From contig CAYGWX010000043.1 in NCBI GenBank assembly GCA_964353855.1, positions 1 to 20,933 of the forward strand: a DNA stretch of 20,933 nt. Direction: 5' to 3'. Source of the stretch: CAYGWX01 sp964353855 [NCBI: uncultured bacterium] (GTDB taxonomy: Bacteria; Edwardsbacteria; CAYGWX01). The notes beneath the pieces were generated by a model, which was not told the DNA's origin, searched no databases, and was given only the letters and a program-made list of their open reading frames with translations. Shown here in pieces: positions 1-6,400 of the stretch; position 1 is the stretch's first letter, and each line of letters opens with the position of its first letter. The position numbers and the translations under genes are program-made.

Positions 1-1
1 G

Positions 2-517
2 GTCACCGGGGTCTATGTGGACGACATCCGGCCGGTTCCCACCTGGGCGAACATCTCCGTCCTGTCCAGCACGATCCCGGACACCTTCTACCAGGTGACG
101 GGCCGGGTCCAGGGGACCTACTACTACGCCGCCCGGGGGCACAACGCCCCAAGGGGCTGGGGGGACTTCGGCCAGCTCAAGCGCGTGGGCGTGGGTTCAA
201 CCGGCGTGGAGGGCGGGGAGATCACCTGTCCCGGACCGGTGGACGTGTCCTTCGGCCCGGTTTCCCCGAACCCCTTAGGCTCCCGGACCGCGGTGCGGTT
301 CTGGACCTCGGGGGCAACCGAAGCTAATCTGACCCTGTATGATGTTCAGGGTCGTCTTCTCCGCACGGTGTTCTCCGGGCGGGTTCCTGCCGGGGAGCAT
401 GCCGTGGCATGGGACGGGAGGAACGCCTACGGGCAGAGGCTTCCCGCCGGGGTGTATTTCTTCCGCCTGGAGGCGGCCGGGAGGGTGTTCACCGAGAAGG
501 CGGTCGTGCTGAGATAA
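2..517 (+). CDS. C-terminal part of a secreted protein with T9SS/FlgD-like sorting domain (5' end outside window)
   Basis: The reading frame is open from the first complete codon of the window, so the protein begins upstream; the GTG at 17 lies inside it and is not a credible start. The first ~60 residues (VYVDDIRPVPTW, then GTYYYAARGHNAPRGWGDF) resemble the fibronectin-like or jelly-roll segments that close secreted peptidases and adhesins. A type A sorting domain follows: SPNPLG, then LTLYDVQGRLL, then WDGRNAYGQRLPAGVYFFRL, ending in VVLR. This domain is known to direct export through T9SS-type systems or cell-surface anchoring and is cleaved on export in studied members. The upstream catalytic or binding part is not visible, so the function cannot be assigned. 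A strong terminator follows the stop within about 20 bp, so this gene ends its transcript. Confidence 0.85.
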   Translation, partial: VTGVYVDDIRPVPTWANISVLSSTIPDTFYQVTGRVQGTYYYAARGHNAPRGWGDFGQLKRVGVGSTGVEGGEITCPGPVDVSFGPVSPNPLGSRTAVRFWTSGATEANLTLYDVQGRLLRTVFSGRVPAGEHAVAWDGRNAYGQRLPAGVYFFRLEAAGRVFTEKAVVLR

Positions 518-537
518 ACCTTTCGTTAATTAAGGGT

Positions 538-570
538 AGGCGGGATCTTCGGATCCCGCCTATTTTATTT
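538..570 (+). terminator. Rho-independent terminator of the first gene
   Basis: A perfect 10-bp stem (538-547 with 552-561) is closed by a TTCG tetraloop in the stable C(UUCG)G context. It is followed by ATTTTATTT. Confidence 0.9.
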
Positions 571-575
571 GTAGC

Positions 576-712
576 GCCCCGATCCATCGGGGCAGTATCG
601 AGGCCTGCCCCCCGATTTATCGGGGGGGCATCTTGTTGAGCGGAGCGAAATCCCGATGTTTTGTATCGGGGCCCTCATACCTTCGGAGTGAAGCGGGAAT
701 CTCGATCTTTCG
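576..712. repeat. Cluster of CCCGAT/ATCGGG palindromes (REP-like)
   Basis: Three hairpins share the core CCCGAT...ATCGGG: 576-583/586-593 (8 bp, 2-nt loop), 606-616/619-630 (about 11 bp, one extra G) and 652-657/665-670. Between and after them is GAGCGGAGCGAAATCCCGAT and a diverged second copy, GGAGTGAAGCGGGAATCTCGAT (first part near 684). Such GAGCGAAGCG-type palindromic modules are commonly dispersed in intergenic DNA. None carries a T-tract, so they are not needed as terminators after the one at 538-570. Confidence 0.7.
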
Positions 713-740
713 GGGCCGCGCTTTTATTTAATTTTGGGGA

Positions 741-769
741 TTGACAAATCCAGGTTTTGGGCTTATAAT
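741..769 (+). promoter_or_regulatory. Consensus sigma-70 promoter
   Basis: TTGACA (741-746), 17-bp spacer, TATAAT (764-769): a perfect match to the housekeeping consensus. It predicts a start near 776, about 24 nt before the ATG at 800. It also shows that in-frame upstream starts, such as 734, cannot be used. Confidence 0.9.
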
Positions 770-799
770 AAACGGGTCAACCTTTCAAAGGAGGAGGCT

Positions 800-2005
800 A
801 TGTTATCGTCTTGGTTTTGCCGACAGCTAAAGGCCAATCGCCAAAAGCGCCTTTTGCTTTTCTTCTCCCTTTCCCCTCTTCTCCTCGCTCCCTCCGCCCT
901 TCTCGCCCAGGGATGGTCCGAGCCTGAAAACTTTCCCGGGATCAACACCAGCGCTTATGAAATACACCCTTGTCTGGCCGAGAACGATACCGCTCTCTAC
1001 TTTGCCAGCACCTATGAAAACACGCCTAACGACTACGACCTCCGCGTCTCCTACTATCGCAACGGTGCGTGGCAGCCGTCCGCGAAGTTAGGGGATTCCA
1101 TCAACCGGCCCGTGGACCGAGAAGCAGATCCCTTTGTCACCCCGGATGGACGCTGGCTCTTCTATAAGCGTGCGGACGGGCCGGGGTATCGCCTGCTTTT
1201 CTCCGAGCGGATAAGCGGCGTGTGGCAATCTCCCCATCGCCTCAAGGATTTCGGGCTTCCCCTGGATGACAGCACCGGGATGGATTGGAGTGTGCGCTTC
1301 AACCGCAGCATGACCCGCTGTTATGTGGCCTCGACCCGGCGGGGCATAAGCAATCCCGATATCTGGATGTGCGAGAAGGTGGGCGGGGTCTGGCAGCCGC
1401 CCACGATCCTCTCGGACAGCATCAATACCCCCGGCCACGAATGGGGGCCTTCCGTGAACGCCGATGAGACCGAGCTTTATTTCCGCTCCCAATACGAGCA
1501 TCTCGTCGGCTACTTTTATTGCTCCAAGAAAGTAAGCGGGGTCTGGCAGGGGAAAGTGGACATGGGTTACCCCATCAACGATCCGAGCTACTCTGCCGAT
1601 GGATGCTTTATCACCGGAGACGGGATGAATTTCTATTTCGACCAAGCGAGGCCACCGGGCCCGGATGAACAGGACATCTGGGTCTCCCACCGCATCGTGG
1701 GCGTGGAGGAAGCAGAGAAAAGAGGATCTCAGGAAACGAACATACTGAGGTATCGAAATCCCTCCGGGTTTCCTTTGGTGATCGAGTATTCCCTTCCCAA
1801 GCCGGCGTCTTTTCGTCTGGCGGTATATGACCTGCAAGGTCGGTTGATTAGCGTTGTTTTGGAAGGGAAGGGAGGGCCAGGCCGACAAAAGGCTATCTGG
1901 AGAGGCCTCGACTTGGATGGAAGGCAAGTCTCCAATGGGGCATATTTCCTGGTCTTGGAAACAGAAGGAAAGGCTTCCGCTCACAAGGTAGTTCTACTGA
2001 GATAA
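800..2005 (+). CDS. Secreted WD40/PD40-like beta-propeller protein with T9SS C-terminal sorting domain
   Basis: The 401-residue protein starts at the ATG at 800, behind AAAGGAGG (787-794). An N-terminal basic stretch plus LLLFFSLSPLLLAPSALLAQ forms a signal peptide. The body contains about four to five ~60-residue units with recurring GVWQ (or GAWQ), INxP and LYF motifs, for example GVWQPPTILSDSINTPGHEW and ADETELYFRS. This is the pattern of TolB/PD40-type propeller blades. The last ~85 residues form a FlgD-like sorting domain (LAVYDLQGRLISVV, then YFLVLETEG, ending VVLLR). It is likely surface-exposed or released, with a ligand or peptidoglycan-contact role that cannot be specified. It shares a transcript with the small gene 27 bp downstream. 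Its GC content looks lower than that of the later genes. Confidence 0.85.
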   Translation: MLSSWFCRQLKANRQKRLLLFFSLSPLLLAPSALLAQGWSEPENFPGINTSAYEIHPCLAENDTALYFASTYENTPNDYDLRVSYYRNGAWQPSAKLGDSINRPVDREADPFVTPDGRWLFYKRADGPGYRLLFSERISGVWQSPHRLKDFGLPLDDSTGMDWSVRFNRSMTRCYVASTRRGISNPDIWMCEKVGGVWQPPTILSDSINTPGHEWGPSVNADETELYFRSQYEHLVGYFYCSKKVSGVWQGKVDMGYPINDPSYSADGCFITGDGMNFYFDQARPPGPDEQDIWVSHRIVGVEEAEKRGSQETNILRYRNPSGFPLVIEYSLPKPASFRLAVYDLQGRLISVVLEGKGGPGRQKAIWRGLDLDGRQVSNGAYFLVLETEGKASAHKVVLLR

Positions 2006-2032
2006 ACTCAAACAAAGAAAGGGGTGAGAAAA

Positions 2033-2404
2033 ATGAAAAGACGGCTCTTTGCCCTCGCCGTCCTCTCTGCGGTCATCTGCCTCGTGCTCGTAGGCGTGGT
2101 CGTTTCTCAAGGCCGCAGGGGAACAGGGTATCCGATCTTTCAGGGAAATGTGTACGACAATCAAACGCCGGTATCCGGTTGCTTGGTCCACTTGACATCC
2201 TACCCTGGCGACCCCTACGATTACACTGATGACGAGGGTCACTACGTGATTACCTCCTCGACCCGTCAGGCAGGAAATTACTGCTTGGATGCTAAAAAGG
2301 GCTCCAAGTCAGACTACCACTATTCAAACTACGACGGGCAAAACCCCACAGATTTGGACTTTAACATTGTACCAAACGGCTACGTCTGCCCTGAATGCAA
2401 GTAG
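2033..2404 (+). CDS. Small secreted protein with carboxypeptidase-regulatory-like fold
   Basis: The 123-residue protein starts at the ATG at 2033 with AAAGGGGTGAG just upstream; the in-frame GTG at 2024 lies inside that ribosome site. The N-terminus (MKRRLFALAVLSAVICLVLV) is a signal peptide or signal anchor. The mature part, FQGNVYDNQTPVSGCLVHL, then YTDDEGHYVITSS, then DLDFNIVPNG, has the G.V.D..TPV.G..V....TD..G.Y.....  pattern of CarboxypepD_reg-like (transthyretin-like) beta-sandwich domains. Four cysteines in the mature protein, including a terminal CPEC, could form disulfides or bind metal. It carries no sorting domain, unlike its neighbours. It follows the propeller gene by 27 bp and is closed by a terminator at 2425. 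The substrate or partner is unknown. Confidence 0.75.
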   Translation: MKRRLFALAVLSAVICLVLVGVVVSQGRRGTGYPIFQGNVYDNQTPVSGCLVHLTSYPGDPYDYTDDEGHYVITSSTRQAGNYCLDAKKGSKSDYHYSNYDGQNPTDLDFNIVPNGYVCPECK

Positions 2405-2424
2405 CGAGGAGGTTCTGAGCGGTT

Positions 2425-2455
2425 GGGCTGCCTCTTGCAGCCCATCTCTTTTTTC
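2425..2455 (+). terminator. Rho-independent terminator after the small secreted gene
   Basis: The stem GGGCTGC (2425-2431) pairs with GCAGCCC (2437-2443) around CTCTT. It is followed by ATCTCTTTTTTC. Confidence 0.85.
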
Positions 2456-2625
2456 CCAAGATTCCAGAGCATGAAGCTGAGCGCTTTGCGCTCTACGACA
2501 TCTCCGGCCGGAAGGTGGGAGTTTACAGGGGTGACCGGATTGGGGAGGGGCTTTCCGCCGGGGTCTATTTTCTCCGTCCGGAGGGCAAGGATGCTAAACC
2601 TTTGAGAGTGGTGAAGGTTAGGTAA
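2456..2625 (+). pseudogene. Orphan T9SS C-terminal sorting-domain remnant
   Basis: In the frame beginning at 2461 the DNA encodes RFALYDISGRKVGVYRGD, then GEGLSAGVYFLRPEGK, ending RVVKVR and TAA at 2623-2625. This is the last ~55 residues of a T9SS/FlgD-like sorting domain. No start codon with a ribosome site exists. The frame upstream runs through the terminator hairpin at 2425-2455 and meets TGA at 2416-2418, so nothing upstream can supply a secreted passenger. Its sequence (GRKVGVYRGDRIGEGL) is of a shorter sorting-domain subtype than the WDGR-type domains of the other proteins here. It is therefore the leftover 3' end of a different gene, removed by deletion or replacement. Its own terminator survives at 2662. 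Confidence 0.8.
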
Positions 2626-2632
2626 CGATATT

Positions 2633-2660
2633 CCAAAATCCGCAACCCAAAATCTAAAAT
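2633..2660. repeat. Heptamer tandem repeat, CCAAAAT type
   Basis: Four consecutive 7-bp units: CCAAAAT, CCGCAAC, CCAAAAT, CTAAAAT. They lie between the stop of the remnant and its terminator. The period matches the other 7-bp arrays near 19070, 19550 and 19650. Confidence 0.6.
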
Positions 2661-2661
2661 C

Positions 2662-2690
2662 AAGGGCGGCCTTCTGGCCGCCTTTTCGTC
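2662..2690 (+). terminator. Rho-independent terminator after the sorting-domain remnant
   Basis: GGCGGCC (2665-2671) and GGCCGCC (2676-2682) form a 7-bp stem on a TTCT loop, extendable by A-T pairs on each side. It is followed by TTTTCGTCTT. Confidence 0.85.
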
Positions 2691-2749
2691 TTGTAGGGGT
2701 TTTGAGGAGGGCTACAGCATATTGTGGCCTTGGGGAAGATTTTTCCGGG

Positions 2750-2837
2750 GTGGGTGTACAGTGGGTGTTTGGTGGGTGTGCAATGGGTGCACAATGGGCC
2801 CCCAAAATGGCACTTGGGGTGGCCCACAGGTGGCCCA
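2750..2837. repeat. Degenerate 11-bp-period tandem array A
   Basis: Eight consecutive 11-bp units can be read without gaps: GTGGGTGTACA, GTGGGTGTTTG, GTGGGTGTGCA, ATGGGTGCACA, ATGGGCCCCCA, AAATGGCACTT, GGGGTGGCCCA, CAGGTGGCCCA. Units decay from a TGGGTGT core at the left to GGTGGCCCA at the right. A single related unit, AGGAGGGCTAC, sits upstream at 2706-2716. There are no spacers, so this is not a CRISPR array. The same type of array occurs inverted at 11861-11973. Confidence 0.8.
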
Positions 2838-3047
2838 CTCCCCTTTTTTGAGGGTCCCACACTTCCGATCTTGTTTTTTGGCTTGTTCTTCGTAACCCTT
2901 TGAAGGGGGCTCATCTTAGCATAAAAAGCGGCAGGACGGTCTTCTTTCCGGGATTGTGTAGCCCTTCTCATCGTGTATGCCAAAATGACCCACTTTCATC
3001 TTTTTTAAACAATCTTCGGTTCAAAAAACAGGAGATCGGGAGGGGAG

Positions 3048-3080
3048 GGCGTGAATACGGCGTGAATACGGCGTGAATAC
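3048..3080. repeat. Exact 11-bp tandem array C (GGCGTGAATAC x3)
   Basis: Three identical, abutting copies of GGCGTGAATAC lie at 3048, 3059 and 3070. The period equals that of arrays A and B but the unit sequence differs. Confidence 0.9.
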
Positions 3081-3247
3081 CTCGGAAACCCTTCCTGTTT
3101 TCATAGGCCTTTCGGAGGTCCCCGGTATTATGTCTACTTGAAAATTTATCCCGTTTCTGAGTTTTGCCGTAGGTAGTTACGGGACAAGATGGAAATTTGC
3201 CCCTTATCGGAGGTGGTTTGAAACAGGCCTTTGGTCTGTCCGGTTTC

Positions 3248-3304
3248 TAACGGTTTAACTGCTTAACCTCCTTTACCGTCTAACCGTCTAACCGTTGAAC
3301 AGTC
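3248..3304. repeat. 8-bp-period tandem array, TAACCGTC type
   Basis: Units read TAACGGTT, TAACTGCT, TAACCTCC, (one 9-bp unit TTTACCGTC), TAACCGTC, TAACCGTT, GAACAGTC. That gives about seven copies of a degenerate octamer, ending about 90 bp before the promoter of the S8-like gene. Confidence 0.7.
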
Positions 3305-3390
3305 CCGTATCCGAGGTCGCTTTCCTGGAGGAGGGAGCATCAACCGTTTATCCTTCTCGGCCCTCCCCTCGCTTTTTCAGGGACATCATA

Positions 3391-3419
3391 TTGACATTTT
3401 CCCTCGCTTGTGGTAAGGT
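3391..3419 (+). promoter_or_regulatory. Sigma-70-type promoter, very short leader
   Basis: TTGACA (3391-3396), 17-bp spacer, TAAGGT (3414-3419) preceded by an extended TGG. The predicted start near 3426 lies only a few bases before the ATG at 3429, or about 15 nt before the ATG at 3441. Confidence 0.6.
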
Positions 3420-3428
3420 ATTGGGTCT

Positions 3429-6338
3429 ATGTTTTTTAGGATGCGCCTTCTATGGATGGGCATCGCCCTTCCCCTGCTCTTTGGGGCAGGGGCCGATGGC
3501 AAGCCTCTCCTGGGTCCAAGCCTTGCGGCTTCGGTTCAGGCCGCCCGCCCCGGGGACAGGATTCCTGTCCTGATCGCCCTCCGCGGGCAGGTGGACAACG
3601 CCCGGCTGGAGTCCCGCCTTTCCGGGAAGTCCAAGGAAGAGCGCTGGGGGCTGGTGGTCAAGGAGATGCAGGGACTCTCCGCGAAGACCCAGCAGGGGCT
3701 GCTTGAGGTTCTGCGCTCCGGGGAGAGGCAGGGCCGGGTTTCGGACATCCGGCCCCTGTGGATCGTGAACGCAATCTCCTGCAGGCTGGCTCCTGAGGCT
3801 GTGGAGAGGGTTTTATCCCGGGATGAGGTCTGGTATGTAGAGCGAAGCGAGGTCCCCTCTTTTGGGGAACTTGCTCCCGGGCCGAGGCCGAGCGCTCCGG
3901 TAAATCCCAATGCGAAGGCGAATCCCTTCCCGGCCGTGGAGTGGCACGTCCGGAAGGTGGGCGCGGACTCGGTCTGGCGCTACCGGGACCTCTGGGGGCA
4001 GAACGTGGTCGTGGCCCTGATCTCCAGCGGGGCGAACTACCGCCACCGCGACCTCAAGGACCACCTCTGGACGGATGCGAACTACCCCAACCACGGCTGG
4101 AACTTCGAGCAGAACACCGACGACCCGATGGACTTCAAGGGTTTCGGCACCCACCAGGCCGGGGTGATCGCCGGGGACGGGATCTCCGGGGACACCTGCG
4201 GGGTGGCCCCGAAAGCCGAGGTCATGGCCCTGCGGGTCAGGACCACGCTTCGGAATCCCCTTCCCGACACCCTGGCCGAGAACCAGGCCCTGGCGGCCAT
4301 CCAGTTCGCGGTGGCCCCGCCCCTTTCCCCTGCGCATCACGCCCACGTCATCGCCCTGGCCTGGGGGTTCCAGCAGGAGTGGCTTCCGAGGAGGGCGCTC
4401 TGGCGCCAGGCCCTGACCAATGCTTCCCAGGCCGGCCTGATCTGCTGCGTGGCCGCAGGGAACGAGCGCGGCGTACCGGTTCCGAAGGCCCTGCGCACGC
4501 CCGGGGACGCGCCCGGGCCCTGGAAGCACCCGGCCGAGGATTCGGGGGGTGTGAGCGGGGGGATCACCCTGGGGGCCACGGATTCGCTGGACGACATCGC
4601 CTGGTTCTCCTCCCCCGGGCCTGCCTCCTGGGACTCGGTCTCTCCCTACAACGACTATCCCTATCCCCCCGGGCTCACCAAGCCGGACCTCTCGGCCCCC
4701 GGGCACAACCTCACCTCCCTCGCCTACGACAACAACCAGGGCTATTATCCCAGCTTCAGCGGCACCGGCCATTCCGCGGCCGTCGCTGCCGGGGTCGCGG
4801 CCCTGATGCTCTCCCGCAACCCCGCCCTTCTTCCCCGCACCGTGGACAGCCTGCTCCAGACCACGGTCCGTCCGCGGGGCCAGCTTCCCAAGAACAACGA
4901 CTTCGGCACGGGACGCATCCGGGCTCTGGGCGCCGTGGACGCCGTGCCCATCGCCAATGAGCCCCAGCTCGTGCATGTCGGCAGCGAGATCCGGGACACC
5001 TCTGGGAACCACAACGGACTATGGGACCCCGGAGAGGTCATCGGCCTGGTGGACACGCTTGCCAATCTGGGCAGGGCCCAGGCCCTGGGCGTATCCGGAG
5101 TCCTCACCACAAGCGATCCCTATGTGACCGTGCTGGACTCGGAAGGCTACTGGAGCGACATGGATTCCCTGTCCCGGAGGGCCAACAGCACGGACACCTT
5201 CGCCCTGCGCGCCGGCCTCACCACGCCCCCGGGGCACCTGGCCACCTTGCAGCTGGCCCTGGAGGCCAACGGCGGGGCTTACCGGACGACTGTGTTCATC
5301 GCCCTGCCCATCGGACGGGTCAAACGGACCGATCCCCTGGGCCCGGACGCCCACGGCTATTACGCCATGGATGACCTGGATACTTTATATCAGAACCCGC
5401 CCGTCTATCAGTGGGTCGAGCTGGACACCGCGCAGGGCGGGCAGGGCCTCCCGGTGGGGCCGGGCGGGGACGACGTCACCTATGTCTGGCCGGTGGCCCC
5501 GATCGGCATCAAATACTACGGCCTCCGCTTCGACAGCCTCTCGATCGGCTCCAACGGCTTCCTCCAGCTGGGCGAGACCTCCTGGACCTGGCCCGCGAAC
5601 GCCCGGGTCCCTTCGACCTCGGCTCCCTCCTTCGGCGTCTTCCCCTTCTGGGACGACCTGCGCACGGACCTGGGGGCAAAGTGGTGGGTCTGGGCCGACA
5701 CCGCAAACAAGCGATTGGTCGTGGAGTGGGATTCCGTGGCCCTCTGGCGCGACACCCTGGGTTACACCCGGCGCCAGAGCTTCCAGGTCATCCTGAACGA
5801 CACCAGCCTCACCCCGGGCACGGCCAGGACCAACGACTCCGAAATCTTCATTCAATGGCGGATTGTCGCGGACTCCTCCAGCATCACCGTGGGCCAGCAG
5901 AACGGCTCCCAGACCCTGGGCCTCCAGGCCCTCTACAACGGGGATTACGACCCCTCGGTGTTCCCCATCGGGCCGGGACGCTGTCTGCGCTTCAGCACGG
6001 ATCCCCCCATCCCCCGGCTCAGCGGGGTCTCTGCCGAGGGGGAAACCTCCCGTCCTCCGCAGGCCCTCTCCCTCTCGACCCCTCATCCCAACCCCCTTCG
6101 TGGAGCAGGAGAGGTGTCTTTCTCCCTCCCGGTTTCCGGGCCGGTGAGCCTTAGAGTGTATAACCTGTTGGGACAACAGGTTAAGGCCCTGGTCCATGAC
6201 CTCCTTCAGGCCGGGGTTCACCGGACGGCCTGGGACGGCCGGGACGACCGGGGAACAAGGGTGGGCTCCGGGGTTTATTTCCTCCGCCTGGAGTCCTGCG
6301 GGACTTCCCGAACCGTCCGTGCCCTCCTCCTTCGCTGA
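3429..6338 (+). CDS. Secreted subtilisin-like (S8) pseudoprotease with T9SS sorting domain
   Basis: The protein has 969 residues from the ATG at 3429. The in-frame ATG at 3441 (MRLLWMGIALPLLF) aligns better with the start of the next gene; neither has a clear ribosome site. Order of parts: signal peptide; I9-like propeptide (RPLWIVNAI, then EVWYVER); S8 fold at about 165-500; an Ig-like stretch; a nidogen-like beta domain from about 643; and a sorting domain (LRVYNLLGQQV, WDGRDDRG, GVYFLRL, ending ALLLR). Against the adjacent paralog all three triad positions are changed: Asp to Ser199 (LISSGAN), His to Phe239 (GFGTHQAG), Ser to Gly447 (SGTGHSAA). Oxyanion Asn345 (AAGNE) is kept. Long near-identical blocks such as RALWRQA and RTPGD.PGPW..P remain, so the fold is preserved. 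Peptidase activity is not expected. A structural, binding or regulatory role towards the active sibling is inference. Confidence 0.9.
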   Translation: MFFRMRLLWMGIALPLLFGAGADGKPLLGPSLAASVQAARPGDRIPVLIALRGQVDNARLESRLSGKSKEERWGLVVKEMQGLSAKTQQGLLEVLRSGERQGRVSDIRPLWIVNAISCRLAPEAVERVLSRDEVWYVERSEVPSFGELAPGPRPSAPVNPNAKANPFPAVEWHVRKVGADSVWRYRDLWGQNVVVALISSGANYRHRDLKDHLWTDANYPNHGWNFEQNTDDPMDFKGFGTHQAGVIAGDGISGDTCGVAPKAEVMALRVRTTLRNPLPDTLAENQALAAIQFAVAPPLSPAHHAHVIALAWGFQQEWLPRRALWRQALTNASQAGLICCVAAGNERGVPVPKALRTPGDAPGPWKHPAEDSGGVSGGITLGATDSLDDIAWFSSPGPASWDSVSPYNDYPYPPGLTKPDLSAPGHNLTSLAYDNNQGYYPSFSGTGHSAAVAAGVAALMLSRNPALLPRTVDSLLQTTVRPRGQLPKNNDFGTGRIRALGAVDAVPIANEPQLVHVGSEIRDTSGNHNGLWDPGEVIGLVDTLANLGRAQALGVSGVLTTSDPYVTVLDSEGYWSDMDSLSRRANSTDTFALRAGLTTPPGHLATLQLALEANGGAYRTTVFIALPIGRVKRTDPLGPDAHGYYAMDDLDTLYQNPPVYQWVELDTAQGGQGLPVGPGGDDVTYVWPVAPIGIKYYGLRFDSLSIGSNGFLQLGETSWTWPANARVPSTSAPSFGVFPFWDDLRTDLGAKWWVWADTANKRLVVEWDSVALWRDTLGYTRRQSFQVILNDTSLTPGTARTNDSEIFIQWRIVADSSSITVGQQNGSQTLGLQALYNGDYDPSVFPIGPGRCLRFSTDPPIPRLSGVSAEGETSRPPQALSLSTPHPNPLRGAGEVSFSLPVSGPVSLRVYNLLGQQVKALVHDLLQAGVHRTAWDGRDDRGTRVGSGVYFLRLESCGTSRTVRALLLR

Positions 6339-6364
6339 ACCCCCCTTTTTTTCCCAACCTCCCC

Positions 6365-6394
6365 TTGACTTAAGATGGTTTTTCGTGATATATT
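6365..6394 (+). promoter_or_regulatory. Sigma-70 promoter with extended -10
   Basis: TTGACT (6365-6370), 18-bp spacer, TATATT (6389-6394) preceded by TGA, giving an extended -10. The start is predicted near 6401, which leaves a leader of about 190 nt before the ATG at 6594. Confidence 0.75.
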
Positions 6395-6400
6395 ATATAA

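Larger units (their letters stand above)
2691..3390. other. About 700 bp of gene-free, repeat-rich spacer
   Basis: I see no credible coding region: the short frames have no ribosome sites and run through tandem repeats. The spacer holds an 11-bp-period array (2750-2837), a second exact 11-bp array (3048-3080) and an 8-bp-period array (3248-3304). It ends at the promoter of the S8-like gene. Between the arrays the sequence is lower in GC and shows no recognisable RNA. Confidence 0.6.

Noticed and set aside
734-799. Upstream in-frame start for the propeller gene
   Set aside because: The consensus promoter at 741-769 lies inside this extension; the ATG at 800 has the ribosome site and signal peptide.
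2750-2837. Possible CRISPR array
   Set aside because: Units are 11 bp, abutting and degenerate, with no 25-40 bp spacers; no cas gene is present. The same applies to 11861-11973.
2660-2983. Minus-strand open frame of about 107 codons in the spacer
   Set aside because: It consists largely of translated 11-bp repeat (stop-free in all frames because the repeat lacks stop codons) and starts without a ribosome site.
3139-3206. Approximate direct repeat TGAAAATTTATCCC (3139) and TGGAAATTTGCCCC (3190)
   Set aside because: Only about 12 of 16 positions match, in AT-rich spacer; too weak to call an element or attachment site.
3813-5012. 399-codon open frame on the minus strand inside the S8-like gene
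   Set aside because: Low-complexity, Gly/Arg/Pro/Val-rich product expected of an antisense frame in GC-rich DNA. The plus-strand frame has clear domains. Similar antisense frames at 5385-6221, 6975-7706, 8112-8948, 16109-17386 and 17774-19078 were rejected for the same reason.
6338-6362. C/T-rich run after the pseudoprotease stop as a terminator
   Set aside because: A T-tract is present but no convincing hairpin precedes it.
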